From Microbacterium lacus (GTDB lineage: Bacteria; Actinomycetota; Actinomycetes; Actinomycetales; Microbacteriaceae), in contig NZ_BAAAPK010000001.1 of the NCBI RefSeq assembly GCF_039531105.1, positions 124,001 through 188,000 on the forward strand: a stretch of DNA of 64,000 bases, in the 5' to 3' direction. This document shows, in pieces, positions 17,889 to 26,456 of this stretch; position 1 is the first letter of the stretch; every line of letters begins with the position of its first letter. The notes beneath the pieces were generated by a model. It had not been told where the DNA came from and made no database searches. It worked only from the letters and a program-made list of their open reading frames with translations. The translations under genes were made by a program, and so were the position numbers.

Positions 17889-19053
17889 CGTGAGCTGGCC
17901 CGAATCCGTTGTCGTGGTCGGCGCGGGCATCGCCGGCTACAGTACGGCGGAGAGTTTACGGAGCCTTGGATACAACGGACCGCTCACATTGGTCAGCGGG
18001 GAGGCTCACCTTCCCTATAATCGACCGCCGCTTTCCAAGGGCCTGCTCGCAGGTGCGGGCGAGAGCGTATTTCTCACCGACCGAATCCGGCTAGCTCAGT
18101 CCGAGATATCGTTCCTTTCGAACCGGACGGCGACGGCCCTCAACGCCGACGATCATCTCATCCGTCTCGACGAAGAGTGGACCTCCTATGGAACGCTCGT
18201 GATCGCCACCGGGGTCAGGGCGCGGGAGCTGGGTGATGTACCCGGCGCAAGCCGGGTGAGGACGCTGCGCACCCTGGACGATGCGATCGGTATCTTTCAA
18301 GCTCTCCGCTCCAAGTCGCGGGTGGCCGTCGTGGGCGGCGGCGTACTCGGTTGCGAGCTGGCAGCCACCGTGCGCAACCAGGGTCACTACACAACGCTGA
18401 TCACTCGGAACGCCGAGGTTGGCATTCGCGCTTTGGGATCTCCGGTCAATGCAAAGATCCGGCGTCTTCTCGAGCAGAACGGCATTCTCGTACGGACGAA
18501 CGTAAACGTGCACCGGGTGCACAGCACTTATGTCGAGGTGAGCGACGGTGGGGTCGTTGACGCTGATCTCGTCATCGCCGCGATTGGCGCCCGCCCAGAG
18601 ACGTCGTGGCTGGTCGGCTCCGGACTGGATCTGCGCGATGGGATAGCCTGCGACGAGCGCGGGCGGGCCGCCGCCGACATCTACGCCGTCGGTGACGTCG
18701 CGCGCTGGCACGACCCCGAGACGGGGAACTCTTGGCGGTCCGAGATTCAATCGTCCGCCGTTAGCCAGGCCGCCGCCGCTGCCGCGGCGATCCTTGGTCA
18801 GCCCGCCCCTTCCTCTCCCAGTCCATTGATGTGGACGGAATTGTTCGGCACTAGGGTGACGGCGGTCGGTGCCACGCACGATGCCGACGCGATGATCCGC
18901 GTTGCGGGTGACCTGGACGGCGACCGATTCGTCGCGGAGTACTTCCGATCGAGCCGCAGTGTCGGCCTCATCGGCTGGAACATGCCTCGCGAGTTCCGCG
19001 AGGCCAGAGCACGGATGGCCGTCGAGGCCGCAAGGAAGCGGGTCCCATCGTGA
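17875..19053 (+). CDS. NAD(P)H-dependent ferredoxin reductase
   Basis: About 392 residues from ATG 17875 (a GTG at 17866 and a GTG at 17890 are alternatives), overlapping the end of the ferredoxin gene. Dinucleotide-fold motifs VVVVGAGIAGYSTAESL (FAD) and VAVVGGGVLGCELAATV (NAD), and ADIYAVGDVARW for FAD binding, identify the oxygenase-coupled ferredoxin reductase family (compare putidaredoxin reductase). It passes electrons from NAD(P)H to the ferredoxin. The gene ends in GTGA with the P450 gene. Confidence 0.92.
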   Translation: MSTRDVSWPESVVVVGAGIAGYSTAESLRSLGYNGPLTLVSGEAHLPYNRPPLSKGLLAGAGESVFLTDRIRLAQSEISFLSNRTATALNADDHLIRLDEEWTSYGTLVIATGVRARELGDVPGASRVRTLRTLDDAIGIFQALRSKSRVAVVGGGVLGCELAATVRNQGHYTTLITRNAEVGIRALGSPVNAKIRRLLEQNGILVRTNVNVHRVHSTYVEVSDGGVVDADLVIAAIGARPETSWLVGSGLDLRDGIACDERGRAAADIYAVGDVARWHDPETGNSWRSEIQSSAVSQAAAAAAAILGQPAPSSPSPLMWTELFGTRVTAVGATHDADAMIRVAGDLDGDRFVAEYFRSSRSVGLIGWNMPREFREARARMAVEAARKRVPS

Positions 19054-20270
19054 ACATTGACAATCCAACTGCATCTTGCGCCGCCGTGCCGGGACGATGC
19101 CCCATCCTCCATGGACAGACATTGCCAACGGACGGCACCCAGTTGAGCCCATCCCCCACGCTTTTGGCGTGGCGCGAGGAGTCCGCGGCGACTCGGCTGG
19201 AGTACGCGGACGGACACGTTGGGTGGATAGTGACCCGACACGAACTGGCGACGGAGATCCTCCGGGATCCAAGATTCACGCGGGAGTTCACCAGGCTCCC
19301 CATGTCGGGGGAACCACACGCCAACATTGACGCTGACGCGACCGAGTCCATCCGGGTCGGAGGACCGCTCGACAACGACGGCAGCGTCCATGCCCGGCTC
19401 CGACGCGCCATCACGGGAAGGTTGAGCGTGAAGGCTGCCCGTTCCTACCGCCCCCGGATCGAGGAGATTGTGCAGGAGCAACTCGCTTCGCTTCAGCAGG
19501 CAGAAGCTCGCCCCATCGACCTGACGGCTGCATACTCGGAGCCTATCTCCGCGCGTGTCCACTGCCTCGTTATGGGTGTCCCGGCGGACCGTGAGGACGA
19601 GTACTTCGATGTCTTCGTGGGCGCATCGACACTCCAGGACAAGTTCGACTTCGCGCGCGCCCGCTTGGCGGAGAAAAGGGGGGCTCCATCAGTGGACGTT
19701 CTGAGCGACCTGGCCTCATCCGACCTCAGTCGCCACGAGAAAGAGGGACTCGCGCTCGTCATGCTGAGCGCCGGCCGAGACTCCGTGGCGCACCTCATCT
19801 CGACCTCGACGGTCGCACTTCTGCGGGAAGACCGCAGCCAATGGGAGTGGCTCCGCACCAACCCTGAGGGGATGGTGCGGGCGGTCGAAGAGTTTGTTCG
19901 CGTCGGTTCACTCTTCCTTACTCTCTTCAGCCGCACGGCGAAGGAGGACGTGGTCTATGACTCGCTCACAGTGCGAGCGGGCGAGTCGGTCTCCGTCGCC
20001 TTGCCCGCGGCGAACCGCGATCCGCGGAGGTTCGACCGTCCGGACACGTTCGACGTTCAACGCGACGCCTACGGGCATCTGGGCTTCGGATACGGCATCC
20101 ACGGCTGCGCAGGGCAGCAGGTCGCCCGCGTCGCAATCACGGAGGCGATCAGCGCTCTTCTGCGTGGTCTGCCGACGCTAGAGCTGGTCGACGCGGATCA
20201 GCTACGACCGATGCCGTTCGCGCATCCTGTGGCCACGTACAAGACCGGCGCAGTGAGGGTGGAGTGGTGA
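19050..20270 (+). CDS. Cytochrome P450 (class I system)
   Basis: 406 residues, GTG start overlapping the reductase stop. The haem-binding loop FGYGIHGCAGQQVAR places the axial Cys at about 353; the K-helix Glu-x2-Arg is EEFVR. The I-helix reads LSAGRDSVAH: the usual Asp-Thr pair is Asp-Ser, which may affect proton delivery. Ferredoxin, reductase and P450 form a complete self-contained system. The substrate is unknown; location between rhamnose and glycan operons suggests a sugar or glycoside, which is inference. Confidence 0.92.
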   Translation: MNIDNPTASCAAVPGRCPILHGQTLPTDGTQLSPSPTLLAWREESAATRLEYADGHVGWIVTRHELATEILRDPRFTREFTRLPMSGEPHANIDADATESIRVGGPLDNDGSVHARLRRAITGRLSVKAARSYRPRIEEIVQEQLASLQQAEARPIDLTAAYSEPISARVHCLVMGVPADREDEYFDVFVGASTLQDKFDFARARLAEKRGAPSVDVLSDLASSDLSRHEKEGLALVMLSAGRDSVAHLISTSTVALLREDRSQWEWLRTNPEGMVRAVEEFVRVGSLFLTLFSRTAKEDVVYDSLTVRAGESVSVALPAANRDPRRFDRPDTFDVQRDAYGHLGFGYGIHGCAGQQVARVAITEAISALLRGLPTLELVDADQLRPMPFAHPVATYKTGAVRVEW

Positions 20271-20341
20271 CCGTAGACGAGTTCGAATGATGGACGCGGG
20301 ACCTCGACAAATAATCGCACTCTGGCTTGGCTCTGCTGCCC

Positions 20342-20367
20342 GACTGCTGCCGACGTCGGCAGCAGTC
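20342..20367. repeat. 26-bp perfect palindrome
   Basis: The half GACTGCTGCCGAC (20342-20354) is followed at once by its exact reverse complement (20355-20367). It lies between the convergent P450 and transketolase genes. With no loop and no T run it is an unusual terminator; a protein-binding site or a cruciform-forming element is equally possible. Confidence 0.75.
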
Positions 20368-20544
20368 TCCACGCCGGCACGGTCGACGAGATCATGGCGT
20401 ATCCGTACCGTAATATCCGGAGCTTCGGCACGAGGAGCCCACGTTGGGACTCGAAGGCAACTCGACCGGCGCCCGCCCCGACGCCGGTCGCACGTTGAAC
20501 GGGTGTTGCGCCCCCAGACAGTGACCCGCACGAGCGAGGATGCG

Positions 20545-21513
20545 TCACGGACGGACGCGTCTCACAAAGGTTGCGATCTGCGCCGCGAGCTGGGATCCCG
20601 TGAGGCCGAAGTGTTCCAGCAACTGCCTGGGCGCACCGCTCTCCCCGTATCTGTCATCCACGCCGAGCCTCAGGACGGGCACCGCTGCGTGCGAGCTCAC
20701 GAGTTCGGTGACGGCACTGCCGAAACCTCCGGCGATCTGCGCCTCCTCGGCGGTCACTGCGAGCCCAGTTCTGCCCACGCTAGAGAGAATCGTCTCCGTG
20801 TCGAGAGGCTTGATGGTGGGGACGTGGACGACTTCGGCTGCAATCCCGGCGGTGTGGAGAACCTCGGCGCATCGCAGCAGCTCATAAGTCATGGTGCCTG
20901 TTCCGAGGAGGGTCACATCCGCACCTCTTTTAAGGATGTGCGCGACACCGATGCGGAACGGTTCGTCGGCGGTGGTGAAGACGGGAGTCGCGTCCCGTGC
21001 GAGGCGGAGATACGCCGGCTTTTCCGCAGCCGCCAGGGCGATCGTGGCCTGCTCCGCTTCGTGGCTATCGGCGGGCGCGATGACGATCATGTTGGGGAGC
21101 ACCCGCATTAGCGCGATGTCCTCGAGCATCTGGTGGGTGGCCCCGTCGGGGCCGACGTTGAGCCCGGCGTGAGACCCCACCACGATCACGGGGCGATCGT
21201 TAAGGGCGGCCGTTGTCTTGATCTGCTCCCAGTTGCGTCCGGGACTGAATGCCGCGTAGCTGCTCGTAAAGGGAATCCGTCCGGCGTGCGCCATCCCGCT
21301 CGCAACGGTGACGAGGTTCTGCTCCGCGATCCCCACCTCGATGAAGCGATCGGGGAACTCCTCACGGAAGAGATGCATCTGTGTGCTCTCCGTGAGGTCT
21401 GCGCACAGCGCCACGACACGCGAGTCACGACGACCGGCCTCGACGAGCCCGCGACCGAATCCGACGCGGATGGGCTCCATTTCGTACGACGTGCCCTTTT
21501 CCTTAGCGTGCAT
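20545..21513 (-). CDS. Transketolase, C-terminal subunit
   Basis: 322 residues with the pyrimidine-binding domain (ALCADLTESTQMHLF, FIEVGIAEQNLVTVASGMAHAG with the cofactor-activating Glu, PGRNWEQIKTTAALNDRPVIVVGSHAGLNVGPDGATHQMLEDIALMRVLPN) and a C-terminal transketolase domain. It works only with the N-terminal subunit encoded directly upstream (11-base overlap). Split transketolases in sugar gene clusters often act on unusual ketose phosphates, for example apulose 4-phosphate (the AptA/AptB type as I recall it) or sulfo-sugars, rather than in the pentose phosphate pathway. The donor substrate cannot be told from sequence. Confidence 0.88.
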   Translation of the reverse strand: MHAKEKGTSYEMEPIRVGFGRGLVEAGRRDSRVVALCADLTESTQMHLFREEFPDRFIEVGIAEQNLVTVASGMAHAGRIPFTSSYAAFSPGRNWEQIKTTAALNDRPVIVVGSHAGLNVGPDGATHQMLEDIALMRVLPNMIVIAPADSHEAEQATIALAAAEKPAYLRLARDATPVFTTADEPFRIGVAHILKRGADVTLLGTGTMTYELLRCAEVLHTAGIAAEVVHVPTIKPLDTETILSSVGRTGLAVTAEEAQIAGGFGSAVTELVSSHAAVPVLRLGVDDRYGESGAPRQLLEHFGLTGSQLAAQIATFVRRVRP

Positions 21514-22366
21514 CGCCGCCCTCTCGCATCAGCCCGGCGATCGATCGATCCGCCTGCTCCCGTGTCGGCGGTTTGCCGTGCCACAGATGGTCGTACTCCA
21601 TCTCGGGTACGCCCTTACCGGGAACCGTATGAGCGATGATCACGCTCGGCCGGTCCGACACCGCTCTGGCCGTGTCTAACGCGTTGACGAGGTCGCGGAC
21701 GCTGTGCCCGTTCACCTCCCAAACGTCCCAACCGAAGGACTCCCATTTGCCGCGCAGATCGGCTAGCGGCATCACGTCCTCGGTGGCACCATCGATCTGG
21801 ATGTAGTTGCGGTCCACTATCGCGATCAGTCTGCCGAGCTGGTACTTGCTCGCGAACATTGCTGCTTCCCAGATGTTGCCCTCGTTTAGTTCCCCGTCAC
21901 CCATGCACACGTAGACGAAACGATGACGGGTGCGATCCAGCCGCTGAACCGTGTATGCGTATCCGGCCGCCTGGGACAGCCCGCTTCCTAGAGGACCGCT
22001 CGTGCTCTCAAGGCCGGGCAGAGCGGTCCGTTCGGGATGTCCCTGAAGGCGCGAGCCGAGTCGCCGAAGAGTCGACAGCTCCGCAGTCGGAAAGTATCCG
22101 GCGATCGCGAGCGACGCGTACAGGACGGGGGCTGTGTGACCGTTGCTGAGGAAGAAGACGTCTCGGTCTGGCCATTCCGGATCGGTCGAGTCGTGGCGCA
22201 ATTCGTGGAAGTACAGGACGGCCATGATCTCGGCCATCCCGAGCGGTCCCGCGGTGTGCCCCGTCCCCGCGGTTGCCAGCATGTCTAGCACCGCGATCCG
22301 GATGTCCTTGCTGCGCTCTATCAGCATCTCGACGTCGGCGACGGGCGGCCGGTTTCGGTGAGTCAT
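21503..22366 (-). CDS. Transketolase, N-terminal subunit
   Basis: 287 residues with the thiamine diphosphate domain: GHTAGPLGMAEIMAVLYFHELR, then GSGLSQAAGYAYTVQRLDR and the metal/cofactor motif GDGELNEGNIWEAAMFASKYQLGRLIAIVDRN. It forms one enzyme with the C-terminal subunit encoded immediately downstream. The start overlaps the stop of the beta-propeller gene (ATGA), placing it in the sugar-transport operon. It shuttles two-carbon units between sugar phosphates; the particular substrate is open. Confidence 0.9.
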   Translation of the reverse strand: MTHRNRPPVADVEMLIERSKDIRIAVLDMLATAGTGHTAGPLGMAEIMAVLYFHELRHDSTDPEWPDRDVFFLSNGHTAPVLYASLAIAGYFPTAELSTLRRLGSRLQGHPERTALPGLESTSGPLGSGLSQAAGYAYTVQRLDRTRHRFVYVCMGDGELNEGNIWEAAMFASKYQLGRLIAIVDRNYIQIDGATEDVMPLADLRGKWESFGWDVWEVNGHSVRDLVNALDTARAVSDRPSVIIAHTVPGKGVPEMEYDHLWHGKPPTREQADRSIAGLMREGGDAR

Positions 22367-23295
22367 CGAATCCTTCCTCTGTCACGCGAGTTGCGATCGG
22401 CCTCGAGCCGGACCTGTCGACCCCCCAGTACCCATTCGGTGAGATAGATCTCGCCTCGCGCGCCGATAACGACACCGTGAGGGCTGTTAAGCACGCCGTC
22501 GACCAGTGGCGGCCGCACGTCGACAGACTCCCGCACCGCGTTGGGCCAACCTTCGGAGCGGTCGCGCCTCCCGTCTCCAAGAATCCGTCGCACCTGGTCA
22601 TCCATCCCGACCGCGAGGATCGCACCAAAGAGGTCCGTGACGATGAGCTCGTCTCCTCGTACGGCGATGGAGCTCGGGCTCGTCATCGCGTCGTCTGCGA
22701 CTGCTCGGATGAACTCTCCGTCCAGATCGAGGAAGACCAGCCGACGGTTCGACCTGTCGGCGACGACGACCACATCGTCCTCGCCTCGGGTGTCGATCGC
22801 CACGCCGTGGGGGCAGGAGAACTGCTGACCTGAGTGGGAGCCGTCGAAACCGATCCAGCGTCTGTCGTCGTCGAAGCGGTACACGATGCTCTCCCCGTAC
22901 CCGTCGGCGACCCATACGTCGCCCGCGTGGTTTCCGCGGCGCACCGTCGCGGTGGCCGTGGGCCTCCACCGCTCGGACGGCCTCGGGAGGCGCTCTGATG
23001 CGCCCGAACCCAGATCCAGCCACACCACCTCGCCGTGGGCTTCTGAGTCTCCCGGGTCGGCGAGCCAGACCCCCTCGTTTCCACCCCGCGTGGCCACCTC
23101 AATGCCGTGGCTCAGGTACACCGGTGCAGACCTCGTCGTCCAGGCGCCGCTCTCGGCATCCAGCAGGACCAGTCCGTTCCGGCCCGGCGGCGCGAACACC
23201 ACGCGGCCATCCCGCAAGACGCCCACGCCAGAGTGGGACCACTCTCCCTCATCGCCGAGACCCGGCCAGAGAGTCGTCCATTTGACGGACGTCAC
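22363..23295 (-). CDS. NHL/SMP-30-like beta-propeller protein
   Basis: 310 residues made of repeated beta-propeller blades, for example DVWVADGYGESIVYRFDD, CPHGVAIDTRGEDDVVVVADRSNRRLVFLDLDGEFIR and LNSPHGVVIGARGEIYLTEWVLGGRQVRL. No signal peptide, so cytoplasmic. Such proteins are sugar lactonases or ligand-binding NHL proteins; a lactonase role would fit an oxidative sugar pathway but catalytic residues cannot be assigned by eye. It overlaps both neighbours by ATGA and is therefore in the ABC-transporter/transketolase operon. Confidence 0.75.
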   Translation of the reverse strand: MTSVKWTTLWPGLGDEGEWSHSGVGVLRDGRVVFAPPGRNGLVLLDAESGAWTTRSAPVYLSHGIEVATRGGNEGVWLADPGDSEAHGEVVWLDLGSGASERLPRPSERWRPTATATVRRGNHAGDVWVADGYGESIVYRFDDDRRWIGFDGSHSGQQFSCPHGVAIDTRGEDDVVVVADRSNRRLVFLDLDGEFIRAVADDAMTSPSSIAVRGDELIVTDLFGAILAVGMDDQVRRILGDGRRDRSEGWPNAVRESVDVRPPLVDGVLNSPHGVVIGARGEIYLTEWVLGGRQVRLEADRNSRDRGRIR

Positions 23296-24488
23296 GCGCG
23301 CTCTCCCGCGTCGCGGGGCTCATGCGAATGCGATTCAATCGGGCCGAACACCCCGAGGACCGACCGGATGACCGCATCACCGTGCTGCGTGTCGGGCAAC
23401 AGGTACGACCCTTCGGTCCACTCGTTCCACGCGTTGATGGTCACGACGGGGAATTCCGGCTGGTGACGGGATAGGAAGTCCCGCGCCGCCTCCAGGCCCT
23501 TCCTGAACTCGTCGGGATCGATCTCCCAGATGGGGAACCAGGGGTAGCGCCCGCGCTCAAACGATCGCGCCTGATCGGTGCGTGCGGATGAATCCCATCC
23601 AACGGTGACGTTGGGGTAGAACGGGATCTTGAACTGCGCGTACTTCTCGTACTCAGCGAACACGGCTTGGCGTAGTGCGGGAACGCTCGCCCTGGGGAAG
23701 TCGAACGACGCGATATCAACGTGGTGCACCCAGACATAGGACGTCGCCGACTCGAATCCCAGTCGATCGATGAGCTCTCCCGGATCCGGCACGGCGATGC
23801 CCGTTGGCAGCACGGCGAAGCCCCATACGACGATGTCTAAGTGAAGCCCGGGGTGGCCGGCGAGGACCGTCTGCTCCCGGAACCACCGCAAAGCATCGGC
23901 CGTCTGTTTCACTCCTCCAAGGCCCTTGATTAGGCCGCCGACCTCGTAAACCGAGAACCAGGGCTTGCCGTCGACCTTCAGATAGTTGTCACGCGAGAAG
24001 TAGTGCTCGATGACGTGCTTCGCCATCCGCTCGAAAGCGGGGCGATCGATGGAGCCCGCTTTGAGCTGTCGAACGGCTTCGGGTCGAGGCTCGCTGAGGG
24101 GAAAGATGTCGACGAGCTCGTGGTTGGCCCACATGAGCGCGAAGGTCATGTCCTGCGTGTTCGCGGCCCCGAGCAGACCGTCGTCGAGGGCGCGATTCAG
24201 ATAGCCGCCGTCGTCGTACCAGTAGTAGTCGACGAGGAATCCGTCGATGCCGTTGCGGCGCGCGAGATCGATCTGCTTCGCCGCGACCTCCGGGTCCGCT
24301 TCATCAACGTAGCCGTCCCGGGGCACTCGGGGGAGGCTGTGCCCATCAAATCGCGGTCCAGCCGCCTTCACCAACTCCCACTCGGTCCAGCCTGGGCCGA
24401 ACCACTGTTCGTTCCTGGGGTCAACGTGCCAGTCCGGGAAGTAGTAGGCGAGGACCTTTGGGCGCGGAGCAGGGTTCGAGTCGTGCAT
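23292..24488 (-). CDS. WbsX/GH99-like glycan-active protein
   Basis: 398 residues from ATG 24488, preceded by GAAAGG; an open frame upstream to 24539 lacks a ribosome site. The pattern VLAYYFPDWHVDPRNEQWFGPGWTEWELV, DPEVAAKQIDLARRNGIDGFLVDYYWYDDGGYL and FPVVTINAWNEWTEGSYLLPD is that of the WbsX family (PF14307 as I recall), which is related to GH99 endo-alpha-mannosidase/mannanase enzymes. No signal peptide is visible, so it acts in the cytoplasm, probably on imported oligosaccharide. It lies in the operon between the permeases and the beta-propeller gene. Confidence 0.8.
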   Translation of the reverse strand: MHDSNPAPRPKVLAYYFPDWHVDPRNEQWFGPGWTEWELVKAAGPRFDGHSLPRVPRDGYVDEADPEVAAKQIDLARRNGIDGFLVDYYWYDDGGYLNRALDDGLLGAANTQDMTFALMWANHELVDIFPLSEPRPEAVRQLKAGSIDRPAFERMAKHVIEHYFSRDNYLKVDGKPWFSVYEVGGLIKGLGGVKQTADALRWFREQTVLAGHPGLHLDIVVWGFAVLPTGIAVPDPGELIDRLGFESATSYVWVHHVDIASFDFPRASVPALRQAVFAEYEKYAQFKIPFYPNVTVGWDSSARTDQARSFERGRYPWFPIWEIDPDEFRKGLEAARDFLSRHQPEFPVVTINAWNEWTEGSYLLPDTQHGDAVIRSVLGVFGPIESHSHEPRDAGERA

Positions 24489-24582
24489 GGATGATTCAAC
24501 CTTTCGTTCGTTGTCAGAGGTACGGGAGAACCCGCACACCCGTCGAGCCGAGCTCGTCGACGGCGGCGGCGACGGCGCGGGG

Positions 24583-25437
24583 TCATCCGCGTAGGGCGCC
24601 TTGAGTCAGTCCGGAGAGGATGCTCCGTTGCAGGATCACGAAAACCAGCACAACGGGGATGACGATCAAGATCGCTGCCGCAAATATCAAGGGGACGTCG
24701 CTGTTGTAAGTGCTCTGGAATGCGAGAGCCGTGCGCGAGAGCGTCAGATTCCCGGGACTCTGCAGGAAGAACAGCGAGATCAGAAGGTCGTTCCATACCC
24801 CGATCGCCGTGAATACCACGACGGTCGCGGTGGCCGGCTTGAGCAGAGGGAGCACCACGCTCACAAACACCCGGAGCGTGCTGGCGCCGTCGAGCATCGC
24901 CGCCTCCTCGAGTTCACGCGGCACCGTGAGCAGGAAGCCGCTGAAGACGAAGACCGCGAACGGCAGTCCCGCCCCGACGTGGACGATCGTGACTCCGACG
25001 AGCGAATCGGCAAGGCCCCACTGCGCCCACAGCTGGAACAGCATCGGAAGTCCGAGCTGGAAGGGCACGATGAGACCGAGGGCGAAGTAGCCGTACACAG
25101 GCCCTTTGAGTCGGCCGCGCCAACGGATGATCCCGTATGCTGCGGCGGACCCTAAAAGCACGACAAGCAACACGGCAGCCGCCGTCACGACGGTGTTGTT
25201 GACGAAGGCTTGCGGCAGACTGCCCTGCTGCCACGCGGACACGTAGTTATCGAGAACGGGGGGCCACTGGAGAACGGTGGGGGACTGCGCGTAGTGCGCC
25301 CGCGTGGACAAGGAGATCATCAGCATGTACCCGAGCGGGATCAAGATCACGATGGCCCACACCAAAGCGGGTAGCAGCCTCAGGATTGACGTGGCCCGCG
25401 CGGACAGGGCCGCCCGGCCGCTCTTCGTTACGGTCAT
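24583..25437 (-). CDS. Sugar ABC transporter permease (MalG type)
   Basis: 284 residues with about six membrane helices and the permease loop EEAAMLDGASTLRVFVSVVLPLLKPATATV that docks the ATPase (EAA motif). The second of two permease genes, overlapping the first by ATGA. No ATPase gene is present in the operon; as in many actinobacterial carbohydrate importers, a shared MsmK/MsiK-type ATPase encoded elsewhere is probably used. A 94-base gap separates it from the WbsX-like gene. Confidence 0.93.
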   Translation of the reverse strand: MTVTKSGRAALSARATSILRLLPALVWAIVILIPLGYMLMISLSTRAHYAQSPTVLQWPPVLDNYVSAWQQGSLPQAFVNNTVVTAAAVLLVVLLGSAAAYGIIRWRGRLKGPVYGYFALGLIVPFQLGLPMLFQLWAQWGLADSLVGVTIVHVGAGLPFAVFVFSGFLLTVPRELEEAAMLDGASTLRVFVSVVLPLLKPATATVVVFTAIGVWNDLLISLFFLQSPGNLTLSRTALAFQSTYNSDVPLIFAAAILIVIPVVLVFVILQRSILSGLTQGALRG

Positions 25438-26378
25438 GCGGCGAACTCCCGCCGACGAAGGATCGCGAGAAGGACGAACGCGATCAGGGTTATCAGAACC
25501 GTCAGGACGAAGCTCGTTGCCGCCGAATAACCGCCGTTGATGGATGAAGATGTCGCCACCCTGGTGACGACGCTCTCCGTGGCGCCCGCCGGCCCGCCCT
25601 TGGTCAGCACGTAGATCACATCAAAGACCTTCAACCCGCCGATCACGTTCAGGACGAGGTTGATGGTCGCCGCCGGCGCGAGCATCGGCCAGGTCACGCT
25701 CCAGAACGAGCGCCACGGACCCGCACCATCGATCGTCGCGGCCTCACCGAGTTCCTGCGGCACGGTCGCGATGGCCGCAATGAAGATGATGGTGTTGAGG
25801 CCTGCGTACTGCCACACTGACATCGCGACCACACAGAACATCGCCAGGGTCGGATCGCCGAGCCAGTTCTGATCGAGAAACGCGAGTCCTGGGATATGCG
25901 ACGCTCCGACGAGCAGCCCACGGCCCGGGTCGAAGATCAGAGTTCCCAGAAAACCGAGAACCGTCCCGCTAATGGCAATTGGAAGGACGACGACCGTTCG
26001 CAGGAAGTGCTTCACTCTTCCCGCGCCGGAGAGCGACACTGCGAGCGCCAGCGCTATGAAGAACTGAACCGGAGCGGTGATTAGCGTGAAGATGAGGGTG
26101 TTCTTTGCCGCGTTGACTAGCGCGCTGTCGCCAGCCATCGACGCGAAGTTCTTGAGCCCGACGAAGTCCGGATTCGGGGAGAAGCCGTTCCAGTCGGTGA
26201 AGGAGAAGTAGAAATTCTGGATGACCGGCACCGTCACGACGATCGTAAAGACGACCAGACCGGGCAGGATGAACAACGCGAGAGCCGTGTTGCCCCGGCG
26301 ATATCCGCGTCTGCGTGGACGCGGGTCCGACTGCCGGCTGAGCGTCTCATGTGCACGTTCGATCTCGCTGATTGTCAT
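25434..26378 (-). CDS. Sugar ABC transporter permease (MalF type)
   Basis: 314 residues, six membrane helices after a basic N-terminal segment (SRQSDPRPRRRGYRRGN). The EAA loop is GEAATIDGAGPWRSFWSVTWPMLAPAATINLVL. Pairs with the following permease to form the membrane channel for the sugar bound by the upstream lipoprotein. Lies 78 bases after the binding-protein gene. Confidence 0.93.
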   Translation of the reverse strand: MTISEIERAHETLSRQSDPRPRRRGYRRGNTALALFILPGLVVFTIVVTVPVIQNFYFSFTDWNGFSPNPDFVGLKNFASMAGDSALVNAAKNTLIFTLITAPVQFFIALALAVSLSGAGRVKHFLRTVVVLPIAISGTVLGFLGTLIFDPGRGLLVGASHIPGLAFLDQNWLGDPTLAMFCVVAMSVWQYAGLNTIIFIAAIATVPQELGEAATIDGAGPWRSFWSVTWPMLAPAATINLVLNVIGGLKVFDVIYVLTKGGPAGATESVVTRVATSSSINGGYSAATSFVLTVLITLIAFVLLAILRRREFAA

Positions 26379-26456
26379 CCTCTTACCTCATCTGCCTCGC
26401 GGGCCGTCGCCGAACCAGCGGCGACGGCCCGCGTTGCGCGTGTCCAGGCAGTCGTC

